The translations under genes were made by a program, and so were the position numbers. A stretch of DNA of 64,000 bases from Drosophila persimilis (taxonomy: Eukaryota; Arthropoda; Insecta; Diptera; Drosophilidae). Each line of letters opens with the position of its first letter. The first letter of the stretch is position 1. This document shows, piece after piece, positions 37,101 through 50,427 of the stretch. Location: positions 248,001 through 312,000 of the forward strand of contig NW_020825360.1 of assembly GCF_003286085.1 (NCBI RefSeq), given 5' to 3'. The notes below the pieces were generated by a model. That model was not told the origin of the DNA. It searched no databases and was given only the letters and a program-made list of their open reading frames with translations.

Positions 37101-39284
37101 CCAAAATGCAAAGCAAATATATTTGGTTTTTTTTTGCGGTTAAATATTTTTTTTTATCCTTTAATTATTCACTATTCTTGTAATGCTATCACAGCCAAAT
37201 TGTTTAATCCAAAAGTGTTTGTGTTTGTTTCTCCTCTTTTTTTCTTTGTCAGCCAAAAAGTTTGTTGCTTCTTCCTTTTTTTGTTTTGTTTTTGTTTTTT
37301 CTTTTCCTTTTTTGGTTTAAAATTTAGAATTTTGAATTTTGTCTAGCGTGTTTTCTCTTTGTTTTCTTGTTGCTTATTTTTCTTAATATTTATTACCATT
37401 TATTTGTTTTTGTTTTTTGTATTTTGTATTTTGCTGTTCCCAATCCGTTGCCAAAAATCGAATGTAAAAATCCCCGCACAAACCGCTGCTGCAACGAGCT
37501 TTTATTTCCCATTTCTTTTCTTTTCTTTTCTCTATCTCTGTTTAGCCCAAACCACAAAAGTTTTTACAAACTTTCTTTGTAATGTTTTTTTATAGATAAT
37601 ATTTTTGTTTTCGTTTGTTTTTATAATTTTGAGATCGATTTGCATTTTGTTGTTGGTGCTTGGTTTGCCGGTGCTTTTGTTGTTGCCGGGCTAATCACTC
37701 GAGTGGAAAGGGTGGAAAGGGTTTGTCCGCATTATCGATGGACTCTCCTGCAGGGAGACTGAAGGAACTTCGTTTCCCATTAAGCCATAGAAGGCGATTC
37801 CTGGCAAATTCATTTAGATAATTTATAATAACACAAAATCTAGGGGTTTTCTTAAATATTTTCATCATGAAGCCAAAAAAAAAGGGTTGAGTTTTATATA
37901 TATATATATTTTTTTTCAAAGCAAAGTAAACTTGGTACGGAACAGAAAATGTATTGGATGATGTCTGGGAGGGGCGGGTAGGGTGCGTGTTTTGTGTGCG
38001 TCAAGAATTTGGGTCTTTTTGGTGATTTTTATATATATGTAAATTTTCAAGAGGTTCTTTCTATACCCCAAACGTTGAGCCTAAATATTGTTGCAATCAT
38101 TTTTTGCATGCTTCCTCTACAGCTACCCTTAGATGGTATTTCTAGTGTGTGTTTCTTGTCCCTCTACTACTCATATACATATATATATATACATATATAT
38201 ATATGTTATATAGATATACATATATATGTATATATATATTTGTTGGTTTATGTATATAGATTTATATAAATATCGTTAAGATCACAGATATTCTATGTAA
38301 TTCTGCTGCTGTTGCTTTCTGTTGCTTTCCTAGCAAATTGTTTTCTTAATTTTTTGTTTTCTCAAATTTTATCTGAATTCCAAAAATGTCTCCTCATTGT
38401 TGTTGCTGTTGCTGCATCTGGTTTATATGTATATATAAATATTGTATATAGATATATGTATATGTTACTGTATAATAAGTTCTGTATGTGTATATATATA
38501 CGCGTGTGTGAGGGCCTTTTAAAAGGGTTTTAACAGGGGTTTGGTTTCACTAGGGCCTAAGCGGAGCATTAGCACAGCTGAAGTTGTTCACTAATTCGCC
38601 ATCGAAACGCGTCTGTCCTCTATAGAGTCAGCCGTCCTCCATATAGCTGTGTCGTCTGTCCGATCAGATCTGTCTGGCTAGCAGTGGGTCTGGTCTGCCT
38701 GGGTGTGTTGGGATATGTATGTTTTACTACGTTCACTCGTTGCTCAATGCCAAATCAAAGACGCACAAATGAAGGCTACAGGTGCTGCATTGGTGATTGC
38801 TGTTGTGTAATGGTGTATTGATGTATGTGGTGTCGGGGTCACCAGTTCACTTTGCTTTTACTCTGGGGTTATGTATGGGTGTGGGTATGTGTGTGGGAGA
38901 GGGGGAGGGCTTTGTTTTAAGCTACTTTAACTCGTTATTATCATCGTCATCGCCATCATGCACACTCATAATGATCCTCCTACTATATCCTCGGCTGCGG
39001 CGGCTTCTGCTGCTGCGCTACTTAAAAAGTTACATCACGTGTTCACTGTTCTTTTCATTATGTTTATGTTTATCGTTAATCGCTATTTCTAGCATTACTA
39101 AATCATATATTCAATTAGATCAATGTTTTATCATGTATAGTTAGCAATTTTTTACGTTTTTCCTTTTTTTGTAAATTTATTTTCAATTTTTTTTGCGCTT
39201 TTTCTTTCTTGCCTATATGTCTTACGTTCTCTTATACATACTTTTGAAAAATATATATAGTTGTATATATATCATATATATATG

Positions 39285-39288
<4 letters not shown>

Positions 39289-39322
<34 letters not shown>
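39289..39322. repeat. (TA)n microsatellite
   Basis: About 17 TA units, preceded by imperfect TATA/ATATG sequence from about 39250. Confidence 0.85.
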
Positions 39323-39327
<5 letters not shown>

Positions 39328-39330
39328 TGT

Positions 39331-39336
39331 TTTATT
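39331..39336 (-). terminator. mamo: Candidate poly(A) signal of mamo near isoform
   Basis: AATAAA on the minus strand lies about 0.9 kb after the near stop codon at 40247. A second copy lies at 39176-39181. Supported by position only. Confidence 0.3.
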
Positions 39337-39745
39337 AGATTCCTGCTACAACTCTTTCGCGCTGCAATTTTACTCTCCTTTCATTAGCTTTAATTGTTTT
39401 CCCGTTCAAGTTAATTGTATAGAAAAAACAGTTGCTCTGTTGCTATCCAAAATTCGGGGCATTCCCTGTGGATACCCTGGATACCCTCTTGCGGTCGCAC
39501 TTAATTTAAGTTCTCTAACATTCTCCTCACTCCTCATTCAATCAATCATCAATCCTACGGCTGATCATTCACTCACATACTCATTGTATGTTCTCATTGG
39601 ATTCGAAAAAAAAAAACAAGTTCGCTTCTTGGTATAAACTTCAACAATTCGACAATATGCTGCTATATAATTATTGTGTATAATATATATACTATATATT
39701 ATATATAGATGTATGTTTTGTGTATGATTATAGCCTGCCTGCTCT

Positions 39746-39779
<34 letters not shown>

Positions 39780-40246
39780 GCTGTCTCTTTCCTATTTGCT
39801 AGAGTTTCTCTTTGCTCAGAAGAACGAACGTTCTGTTCGGTTCCTCCTGATTTCACTTCTTCTGTTTCTGTTCTTTGCCTCGTTTACATAATTAATAAAA
39901 TATATACATATGTATATACATAGATTTAACGGTATATACATATATTGGTGTTTGTGTGTGTGTGTATTAGTGTATTGTTGAATTTCTTCCATCATCATCA
40001 TCATCATCATCATCATTATCAAGCCTCTCGCTTGATCTTCGCTTAAGTAAGTCAAAGTCCTTGTTGTTGCCTCCATCTTTCTTATAGAAAGTTACAACTC
40101 ATTTCTTCGTGTTCTTCACATCAATTGTTGTTGTAGTTGAAATTGTTGGTGTTGCTGTTGTTGTTGTTGTTGTTGTTGTTATTGTTATTATTATAATAGT
40201 AATAGTAGTAATAATAATAATTTAATAACAAACTAAAATCGTTTCA

Positions 40247-40395
40247 CTATTGCGGCAACTCATCCTTTGTATCGACCGGGCTGGGTGACAAAAACTTTCG
40301 CACATATTTGGGAAAATGCGTTTTCTCGTGCGCCTTGAGTATCGTTGACCGCGAGAAGGTTTTCCCGCACATATTACATCTGAAGGGTCGTTCGC
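40247..40395 (-). CDS. mamo: mamo near zinc-finger tail, last exon (one C2H2 finger)
   Basis: A 149-nt exon (2 nt + 48 codons + TAG). It encodes [20 protein letters not shown] and then AHEKTH, a complete C2H2 finger, followed by a short tail ending DTKDELPQ. The acceptor AATTTGCAG ends at 40396. With CACACCG at the end of 40972-41917 the junction reads HTG-ERPF, a canonical C2H2 linker split exactly by the intron. This fixes the splice and the reading frame. Confidence 0.88.
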
Positions 40396-40971
40396 CTGCA
40401 AATTGATTTCCATTTTGTTGTTTGTTTCAGTGGAATGGAAATCAAGGAATCAATGTATAGTATATGTAGTATATTTATCGGTTAAATTAGGGAGCAAAAT
40501 GAAGGCATGATGAAGGGTGGCGAAGATGGTTAATCGATTTGGTGTATTGGTGCTGCAGTAAGACGACGAAGGGACTTGCAAGCTACTTAAAAGAGCTAAT
40601 TCTAAAAGATTTTCGATATCTTTAAGGCTCTACACAGATCGATGATGAAGCATTTTGTAGAGCTTTAGGACTTTTGAGTTTCTCTGAAACTTTAAGGAAT
40701 GAAAAGAAACGAATTCCTTAAAATACAACGTGATAAAAGGCAGGAACTTCAGAAAAGTAGATACAAGTAGCTCTGTCCAAATCTTGATGGAATAGATTCA
40801 ATTGAGGCTTGAAAGTGGCATCATTAAGGGCACAGTTCAGTGGTATGGATATCAGGGATATCAACAGGAGCTCGTTCATGGCTGGGACAGAAATTCAATG
40901 ATGAATGAGGGACATGGGCAATGGGCAAGCAATGTTATTGTAATCATATTTCAATTCAGATCAAGACTTAC
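40396..40971 (-). other. mamo: mamo near-tail intron (576 bp)
   Basis: The intron between the two near-isoform finger exons. It begins GTAAGTCTTG and ends AATTTGCAG on the minus strand. No other feature is seen. Confidence 0.85.
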
Positions 40972-41917
40972 CGGTGTGGACGCGACAATGATCTTTCATG
41001 TGGTGGCGCAGCTTAAACGCTTTGCCACAAAACTCACATTTAAATGGTCGATCACCTGTATGTACCGACAAATGCGTGATCAGTGATGTAACATCGGGAA
41101 AACTTTTAGCACAGAACTTACACATGACAACACTATTCGGATCACTTGACGCGCCTAGCAGCGAGGCGGCGGACGAGCCGGCTGACTGCGCCGCTGCCGA
41201 CGCTGCGGCCGACGTGGAGGGCGACGAGGAGCCACCGCCGCCGCCGCCGCTGCCGGCACCACCCGCACCCGCACCACCGCCAGATCCACCGCTGTTGCCC
41301 AGCAGGAGGCCGGCCTGCCCTCCGTTTCCAGATGTCGATGCCTGGGCTAGTGATAGCCGACCGCTCGACCCGCTGACCCCCGGCGCACCCGCCTCCAGGC
41401 AGCTGGCCGTCAGGCTCTGGAAGGTGCCGCTGGCCAGCGATAGGGCCTCCATGTCGATGCCGAAGGCGGCCGTAAAGGCGGCCACCTGCTCCTGGGTGTC
41501 GCTGCTGCCGCCGGCGCTGGCGGCCATCGCCGCGTTCATCTGGAAGGCGAACGAGGGCGGCAGCCCGGACATGTTGATGTCGCCCAGAAGGTGGGAGTGC
41601 AGCAGGGCGTTCGTCGCCGGTTCCCGGTACTCGAGCGTCTTCAGCGAGTGCGACAGCAGGTGGCGCGTGAGTTTTGACTGGTTGGGGAAAGCGGCGCCGC
41701 AGTAGATACACTGGAACATGGGCATGGGCGGCGGGGGTGGGGTGTGCGACGGATGGTGGTGCTCGTGTGCGGCAGCTGCTGCTGCTGCGGCGGCGGCTGC
41801 AGCGGCGGCGGCTGCGACAGAGCTGCTACTGCTGCCGATGCCGCTGCCGCCACTGCCGCTGGCCAGGCCCGCGCCAACGCCAACAGCGTGGTGTTGTTGG
41901 GGCGATTCGGACGTTTC
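40972..41917 (-). CDS. mamo: mamo near zinc-finger tail, first exon (three C2H2 fingers)
   Basis: A 946-nt exon (315 codons + 1 nt). It starts ETSESPQQHHAVGVG, then an Ala(14) run and a Pro run. A lone C2H2 finger follows (FQCIYCGAAFPNQSKLTRH). Next come an Ala/Ser/Gly-rich spacer and two linked fingers, MCKFCAKSFPDVTSLITH and FKCEFCGKAFKLRHHMKDH, which run into the finger of 40247-40395. The acceptor CTGTTCCAG ends at 41918 and the donor ACCG|GTAAGT starts at 40971. It starts in phase 0, so it competes with 25409-25575 for the shared exon. Four fingers differ from the six in the far set, so the two isoforms should read different DNA sites. Confidence 0.88.
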
Positions 41918-42285
41918 CTGGAACAGACACCAAACAAAAATCCAACATCAACTTCTTTACTCTTTACTACGTTTAGCGTTTTAGTTCGCTATCTTTATTT
42001 TTTTTTCGGTATATTTTTTTGGTATTTTTGGTATTTCTTTTTGGTATTTTTCAGTTTCAGTTTTTGCTTGCAATCGATCGATTCGTTTATCTCTATTGGT
42101 ATCTATATCGTATTCGCTTCTCTTCTGGACAATTTTTGCTTTTCTTCGGTTTCTTTGTCTTTGGCAAAACTATTTTCTATTATTTTTAGTATTTGTTTTT
42201 TTTTTTGGTATTTTAATAAAAATTGATTAAAAATCAAAAAAAAAAAACAATGATAAAATTATTGGTTTATACGTTTACTTTGGAG

Positions 42286-42328
42286 TGAGAGAGAGAGAGA
42301 GATAGAAAGAGAGAGAGAGAGAGAGAGA
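42286..42328. repeat. (GA)n-rich tract
   Basis: GAGAGAGAGAGAGATAGAAAGAGAGAG-like sequence. It could bind GAF or CLAMP. If the locus is X-linked it resembles the GA-rich MSL recognition element. Confidence 0.75.
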
Positions 42329-45122
42329 TATATAGGATGTTCCAAAAACTAAGACAACGAAAATTATACATTTTTAAAAAGAGGGATCATAATTAAAAGT
42401 ACTTTTCTTGCGGTTCAAGACCAAACAAAGTGGTACATATACAATATTCAAATAAGAGTATATTCAAAGAAAGTGTCCTTCTTTTCTTCTTCTCCATCCT
42501 CTATCCTCTTCTCGCTTTCGCAAAACCTCTCTTTAAAATTAAGAAACAAATATTAATCGCTTGAACTCTAGTATTTAGTTTTACATGAGAGAAAAGAGAG
42601 AGGCAGAAGGAAAATAGTACAACAAAAAAAATAAACAAGGTACAAATTGAATAATTGTCAAGAATAAAAGGAAAGAAAAAAAAAAATGGGTAAAAACTAA
42701 AACAGAAGTCAATGAATCATGTTATCAGAGAAGAAGAATGGAAAACTAACTGGCAAAGCCGTGGAACGCTCTCTTCCAGCTGCTCTGCGCCTCTCCCTAC
42801 TACTCGTCGGGGTCAGGAGGCTCTGGCCCTGGATCCGCTTGGGGATCAGGATGCAGCCAGAACCAACTCCGACTCTGAGTGTTTCAAAAATGTCTCAAAC
42901 CGTTGGATGGATGCCAAAAAACAAGAGGGGGTTTCAGCATTTGACTTTCGTTGTGTATTTCATTTGTTGTTTTTCATTTTATTGCTTTACAAGAATTTCG
43001 TTAACATTGTTCTTTTCTTTGTTTCTTTGGTATTTATATGGTTTTTGGTATTTTTCTGGTATTTGCTTTTCTTTTTGGGTTTTCAAGAAGTTGAATTTCG
43101 ATTTTTGTTTGGGCGTTGTTCGAAAAACGTCGCATAATCGTACGTTAGATATTGTTTAAAGCTTTTTCTTTGATTTTCTTTTTCATTTTCATTTTTGTTT
43201 TACATTTTTCTTTTTGTTTGTCTTTGTTTTAATATATTTTTTGTTTAGTGTAAACTTATCATTAAAAATGTTTTGTTTTTGTTTTAAACTTAAATTTGAC
43301 GCTTTGACCAAGGTTTTGATCAATTTGGAACGCGGTTCGCTCATTCGGTTCGTTTCGTTTCGGTTCGGTTCGGTTCTAAAGTTAAAATTTGGTTGAAAGG
43401 TTTGTAAACTTTTTCGTACTTCAACTAGATTGTCAAATCAAAAACAAAAACTTGGGGTTCGGTTGTAATTTTCTCTTGGCAACAAAAAGTTTTCGAAAAT
43501 CGGAGAGCAAAAAAGTTGAACAAAACTTTACAAAAATGTATGAAAAAAGAGCTTCGCCACGCACACGCCTTGCATACTTCTTTTTCCTTTTTTCTTTTCT
43601 TTTCCTTTGCCAAATTTCGAAAAATGAAAAATAAACAGAAATCATAACGAACGAACAATTTTGTTGATTTGCCAATTTAGCGCACGAAAAAAAAAACCAG
43701 ACAATTAAAATAATAATAATTCTGTACATAAATGCTTAACCAAAAAGAGTAAAATTTTGAATAAAAAACAAAACGAAAAAAAAAACATACAAAATTTTAG
43801 GTTCTTTGCAGAAAACAAACTCATAAAAGGGACCAAATCATGTTTCTTGATTTAAAAAATTTGCGCAGCACAAAAAAAAAAACTTTTGCCTAAAATAACT
43901 GAAGATCAAAGGTATTCTTCGCTTAAATAAATATTTTCAAGAAGTTTTTCCACTTTTGCCCGCAGACGCCGCACTCTTTTTTCGCACAAAGGATCATAAC
44001 TCAAATGGTTGGATTCGGATGTCAAAAAAAAAAAAAAAGAAAAAAGAAAAACAAATATAAAAAAGAAAACGCACTAACGAAATGGTTATACAAGTCATTC
44101 AAATTCAGCACAGCCATGTTCAAAAAACGCAGATCAACTTCTTGACAATGTCAATAATATCAACACAAAATAGTTGTTAAATAAATCAATCAACAATTGT
44201 TTTCTTAACCTTTTTTTTAGCTTTCTTTCTTGTAATTTATTCTCATTCTTTTTTTTTTAGTGTTTGGTACAACGAAAAACAAAACAGTGCAACAAAAGGC
44301 AAGTAAGGAGGAGAAAAAAATACATGAGTAAAATTAAAGAGGGGAAACGAAAACTCAACGGAATTTCGGATCGTCATTTTGGATCCAGTTTAGCTTCAGA
44401 GCTAAGAAGTCTGCACATGGGCGCGGGCAATGGCAATGCCTCTAAGCTGGGCCATGATTTGGCTTGGCTTGGCAATGTCGTCAGCAGATGGCTGATCTGA
44501 TGGCAATGCGGCTCGTGGGTTTCTGTGGGTTACTGTTGGGTTCTGAGGGTTGTAATGTATGGGGTAAAGGTGCGGCAGAGAATGATCAAGTATCCTTATC
44601 TTAAACATACGTGGTACAGAGGCAGAGCAAGGGGTTGTGGGTCGACGTAGGTATTCACTAGCCTATACGTATACGTACGCATATAAATATGGATATGTAT
44701 ATACCTATAGAAAAAGACAGAGCTTCAGTATACAGTACAGTATCATCATCATCGTCACCAGGAGTCACAACATTTAGTTCAAAAATATATTTGCGGTGGA
44801 GGAAAACCAAACATAATCTAACAACAGAACGAACAAACACTCACGCACACACAGACATACACACACATAATATATATCATATTTCAAGGATAGTTCTCCT
44901 CTCGATTTGAATAATTTTGATAGCTTTTTTCTTAACTTGGTTAGAGCACAACAACGATAAATGATATGGAATGGAACAGAGGCATATATTATGTATGCAT
45001 ACGAGTATGTTTTATATAGTAAACCAAAAAGAAAACACAGATAGAGAGAGAGAGAGAGAGATAGAGAGACAGACAGAGCGAGTTAGGTTATTTAATAGAA
45101 AGAGATAGACAGACAGATAGTT

Positions 45123-45153
<31 letters not shown>

Positions 45154-46764
45154 ATCGAAGAAATAAAAAACAACAACACCAAAACGAAAGTACACAACGT
45201 TCTTGAACAACATCGATAATAAAGTAGAGAAAAATATAGCGATAGACAGATAGATTGATAAAGTACAGCATGTAACAAAAGGAAAAAAAAACACAGGGAT
45301 GTATTGAGAAATAATTGGAATGCGACATACACAGAACTTAAATGTGGAATGGAATATATTTTATGAACAACCAGATAGCTTTGATTGGAACACCTCTCAC
45401 GAGCCATAAACGGAAATTCAAATGGATATGAAAATGAAGGAAGTACCGACTGCAAGTTCATTCTTTCTTTTAGTTAATGGAATTTTTCAAGTTGAAAATC
45501 CGAATTTATTGAATAATTATGGTTATGGCTCCTCTTGTGTTTGAGTATAGCTTACAATGGAGCTATGAATGTAAATTGTAGCTCGTTGCTGAAACCAATG
45601 ACCAATCACAACACACAATCCACTAGAAGAACTAGCAGATAGTCGAATGATTGAACCAATACTGAACTTACATAAATGATTGAGTGGTAGGACTCAGTGG
45701 CTTGAAATTCAAGAAATTCCTGATCAAAGATATTGAACCAGTTCAGTGAGTGAGTGATTGATTGAATGAACGAGGGAATGAAGTGAGCCCATGAGAAGCC
45801 ATAGATGAGAACCTGTGATACTATATTTTTGTCTTTAGCATTCTAGTATTCCATCGCACCTTGCTGTTCGAAATTAAATTTAGATTATAGACAATTCAAA
45901 AAGTAAGTACACATGACTAAGTAAAAATCATACCACATACACGTAGTAATAAAAAAAAAATTATATAATAATATGTATAAAAAAACACACACATTTATCA
46001 ACGTTAAATAATAATTGTATATAGAGAAAAATGAAAGACATTTAGCTTATGGAAAAATAGAACACACACATTTACCATATACATAAACGAACAACGAACG
46101 AACGATTTTATGGTAAAAGCGTTCCACATTTAGATAATACATATATATCGTTTGAAAAAAAAAATTATTATTATTTTTATATAGTATAATGTTTCTTGTA
46201 TTTCTTTGTGTGTGAGTGAACTGTTTAAGTGTGTGTGTGTGAATGTGTGAATGTGTGTGTGTATCAATGATGTTAATTCGATTTAGTTTACTATAGTTTT
46301 TGTTTTTTTTTTTTGATTTAGCTTTTGTTATATCTATTTTTTTTTTTTTTGGTTGCATTTCTTGATTTTAATGTTTGGTTTTTTGTTTTATATAGTATTT
46401 TTGTTGTTATATTAGCTTAAAAAACACCAAAAGCGCTTTAGTACGATTCATTTTGTTTTTGTTTTTATAAATTGATGCATTTTTTCACATATACATATAT
46501 CAATATATATATATGTATTTTTTGAGGTATATATAACTTTTGGTTATCAATTGCACAACGTTCAGATCTGGACCCCTCTCTTGTTTTCATTTGATGCAGA
46601 ATTTTCTTTGTTTGTTTTTCTTTTCTTTCTATTTCTTTTTTTTTTTCTTTAGTTTTTAGCTGTTTCCGTTTTCGTATCGTATTGATTAATAATATTAAAA
46701 GCACAACACACAGTTTGACACATTTAATAATATTTATATGGATAGAGACAGATAGAGATCGAGT

Positions 46765-46857
46765 AAGAGAGAGAGAGACAGAGACACACAATAGAGCGAC
46801 ACAGAGAGATAGAGAGAGAGAGAGAGAGAGACAGAGAGCGAGAGAGAGAGAGAGCGG
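46765..46857. repeat. (GA)n-rich tract
   Basis: About 90 bp of GAGA with CAGA and GATA interruptions, the longest GA-rich tract in the intron. Confidence 0.85.
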
Positions 46858-49800
46858 TAGAGTAGAGGCAAAGTTTAAGACAAAGACAACATTTTAATTA
46901 GCAAAATATTACATTTACATTTCGAGCTCGAGTTCAAAAAACAACATAAGGAAAATAGAATTTTCTTTTAAGCTATTTAAATGCAATAAAAAGAAGAAGA
47001 TTTCTTGTTTCTTGTTTTCTTGGGGTATTTTTTCGGTTGTTTTGGCAGTGGGATTTATGGGATTAATATAGGGCTATACATATATACGGATATTTTCCAA
47101 ATTTTTGTGCAGAAAATTTTGTTCTCATTTACAATTTTAATTTTTCCGATTTTCGATTCGTCTGGGTTTTCGGTTGCAGTTTTCTTTTCTTTTTTCTTTT
47201 GTATTTGATAAGCGCAAAATAAAATAGAAAATTGTTGTATTTTCTTTAATTAGTTTGATTCGGTTTTTCTTCGGTCTTTTGCTTGGCCAAAATGTTTGTC
47301 GGGTGTCTGGGTGGGGTGTCGTTTTCGATTTCTCCATTGATTATATTGAAACATGCGTTAGATAGTACAATTTTACGTCATCTACTAGATCTACCAAATG
47401 ATGAGGGTGTGTGTGTGTGTATGGAAGAGTGTGTGTGTGTGTGTGTGTCCAACATGCTTGTGGGGAGGTGATCTTAAAGATAATTTAAAGCCTTTAAATA
47501 TAAAATAGGTAAAATTAAAAGAAATAAATAATAAAAGAAATCAATCAGTTGGGTAATTAAAGGACTGCGCTGACTGAACGTGTAGAAGAGTCCGGGCCCA
47601 AAGATTTCAGGTTATTCTATACAGAAAGGCAGCCATTATGCCACTCAAGGCACAACCCTAGAGAACAGAATCCCCCAAGATTGATGTTCATCAACTCTGA
47701 AATCCTGTCATTGCAACAGCCTTTAGCCTTTGGCCTTTGGCCTTTGGCCTTTAAGCTTTAAGCAGCGATAAGTAGCCTAATGCACCAGTAACTTACATCC
47801 ACAACGGGACCGACTGCCGACTGGATGTTGCGTGATTTCTGCTGCTTTTGAGGCACAACTCAACTGACAGACAAACCAGCCAACAAATAAACAAACTTTC
47901 CATTAGGCAAATTGCAGTTTTGGCCTCTCGGCTGGCTGGCAAATGCGGCAGCAGATTATTGAATAACCCCAAACAAGGTCCAGGCAACAGCCCAACAGCC
48001 CAACAGCCATCAGAAGAACAGATCTGGGTCAACAGCAAACAAAAATCCGCCAAAAAGAAAAAAGAATACCACAAAAATGTGAACAATGTGGAAGGGGTTC
48101 GGTGGCAGGGGAGCAGAACAGCAGTGGAGCAGAGGCTGCCATTGGCTTTCGGCAGGAGTATATTTCAAGACGCATCCTCGTGTGGGGCAGGCCACCGACT
48201 CGACTCGAGTCGACTCAACTCGACTCGACTCTCGACTCATGTCGATGAACCGATTCTGGCGACGGGTTCAACGAGCCTACGCCTAATGGAATGATTATCT
48301 GGCTTTCCCTCAGTCCACGCCAGACGCACTCCAGCTCTCTGGCTCCTGCCACATTGCATTTAATGTCCTGGCCGATGTCTGCGTCATAGCCATCGCCACA
48401 TCGCAGTCTCGTGTCTCCGTCTCCGTCTCCGTCTGAGTCTCCATCTCCGACGTCGTCTTGTGCCCTGACTTCGTCGTCACCATCCTCCCATCGTCGCTGT
48501 TGCTGTCGTCGTCGCAATAATAATCAAATATCGATCGATGTGCGTCTGGTTTTGGTTTGGTTTTCGTTTTGCTTGGGAGTGGGAATGGGGTTGGGTTTGG
48601 GTTTGGGGCATTTTCTACGAAAAATTTTCGACGGTCGTCGGCCTTTTCTTGTACACTTTTTTGTAATGCCGTTTTGCCAGCTTAAAGCTTCGCTTTCCCT
48701 TTCCCTTGCCCGGCACTTAGCCCCATACTAGCCCTGGGCTGCATCCACGTCGACCCCTACACTCCTACACTTCCAGGACCAAGCTCCTCCCTCCACCCTC
48801 CACCTCCACCTCCACCTCTACTTCTACTCGTAGTGCGGCTGCTCTGCATCATTTTAATAAAAGCAAATTTTTAATGAAAACCCTCTTGGGTTTGCCTTGC
48901 CTTTTTACGTTGCACGAGTTTCTATATATATTTTATATATATTTTCGTTTGTTTGTTGGGGGTTCGTTTTTCCTTACTTTTTTTTTTTTTTTTTTTTTTT
49001 TGAAGTTCCCTTTCATTGCAATCAAAAAATAGACGCAATAGATGACGCATATAACGCATCTGGCAAATATTGCGGAAGCTCATAGAAGTCGTCCACAGAG
49101 CGGGGAAGGACTACGCCAGGAAGGGGCCGGTAGTGGGAGGTGGGAGGTGGGAGGTGGGAGGCGGTAGGTAGGAGAAGGCCTCTCTGTTGCAGCGGAAGCG
49201 ACTATTTCAAATATTTCTCTTTTTCGCCTCGTTTTTTCGTAATATTTTTGCACAAATTATTATGTATTGTTATAATTCTTTTTTTTTGTTGCTATTTTTG
49301 TTCCTATTTTGTACGAGCTCTTTGCGACCTAAGAGCAGAAGAAAGGAGTGTTGGGGTGCATGGGCCATGGGGCATGGGGCATGGGGCATGGGGCAGGCAT
49401 AGAGGGTAGAGTCCTGCACGTATGCATGGTATTTGTGGAACTTTTTGTGGACTCCGTGTGGTATCCTGCAGCATTCTGATACCCTACCCTTGCCAGTGGG
49501 GGCATTTTTGTTTTAATAAGAAATTTATTCATGAACTGGATATGGCCTATAGGGTATTTATAGCTTCGGCCCCCCATTATCCTTCGCTCTGTAAATACTC
49601 GCATATTTATTTGTACGCCCAGCATTTGATGTCTTTTTTGTTTTTCGAGTCAGACGGTGAGGCGAGGTGACGGCAATCTCTGCTCTTTTCGCTGATTTTT
49701 TTAATAAAAAATATATGTTTATTCGAGAGGGAGGGGCCACACAAAACAAACAGTCGAAGTAGTCGTCGAACAATCAGGATGGGCAGAAAAGTCAGTGCCA

Positions 49801-50427
49801 GTGCCAGTGCCAGGACCTTAAAACATTGAAGTTGGATGGAGCCAATGAGGATCCCTCATTTTTAAAGTGGGTAAAGGCAAGCAGATGAACTGCAAGATGA
49901 GCCATCGACAGTGACAGGGCAGTGACGGGGGAGATATCGAATTGGATTTCCAATAAACATCTGAAATTGAATACGTTCGACTGCATTTACAGATTTATCA
50001 AAAGGCTTGAAGGGACTTGGTAAATATTTTTATTTTTGGCGGCTTTTTGTCATCCATCATCCATCATCCTTCCATTCAAGGTTTCCCAAAGTTTATTCTT
50101 TAAACATTGAAAGGCTTTTACCTTTCGAAGGACCCCAATTGATTGAAATCATTTCAGGCTCTTGCATTTCCACAAAGGAAATACTCAATGGCCAGGGCTA
50201 GGGCTCTGTTGTGGATTATCTTTAAGAACTCTTTTGAATTTTTGCCAATGCTATTTTTAAGCCTGTTCTTTTAAAGCCAACCACCAAGGCAGCTCCACTA
50301 CATTTTTCAGTGCGGGCTATTAGCAGTTTTGTAGCTTCATTCTCTCCGGTTTTTGTTTTTGGCCAAAAAACAAACATAAAAACCGAACGAAGGTCGGGGC
50401 AGGCGGATTTAGCGGAACATGGGGAGA

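Larger units (their letters stand above)
25576..40246 (-). other. mamo: 14.7-kb mamo intron, also 3' UTR of the near isoform
   Basis: No coding exon was found. The + strand is T/G-rich with many TTTTG runs. (TG)n tracts are at about 25820-25895, 26785-26865, 29740-29787, 32313-32333 and 39750-39779. (TA)n tracts are at about 34093-34122 and 39289-39322. GGTGGT is at about 34314-34357, an ACATAG repeat at about 31912-31938, (CAT)n at about 39990-40017 and (GTT)n at about 40153-40182. The palindrome GAACTAGTTC recurs at 27928, 31308, 32437 and 32752. The part just after 40247 must be the 3' UTR of the near isoform. Confidence 0.55.

Noticed and set aside
40998-41705. 235-codon + strand frame opposite the near mamo exon
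   Set aside because: Shadow of the zinc-finger exon on the minus strand.
47848-48294. 148-codon + strand frame
   Set aside because: Basic/Gln-rich stretch running into the GACTC tandem repeat; no domain, no flanking splice sites or promoter.
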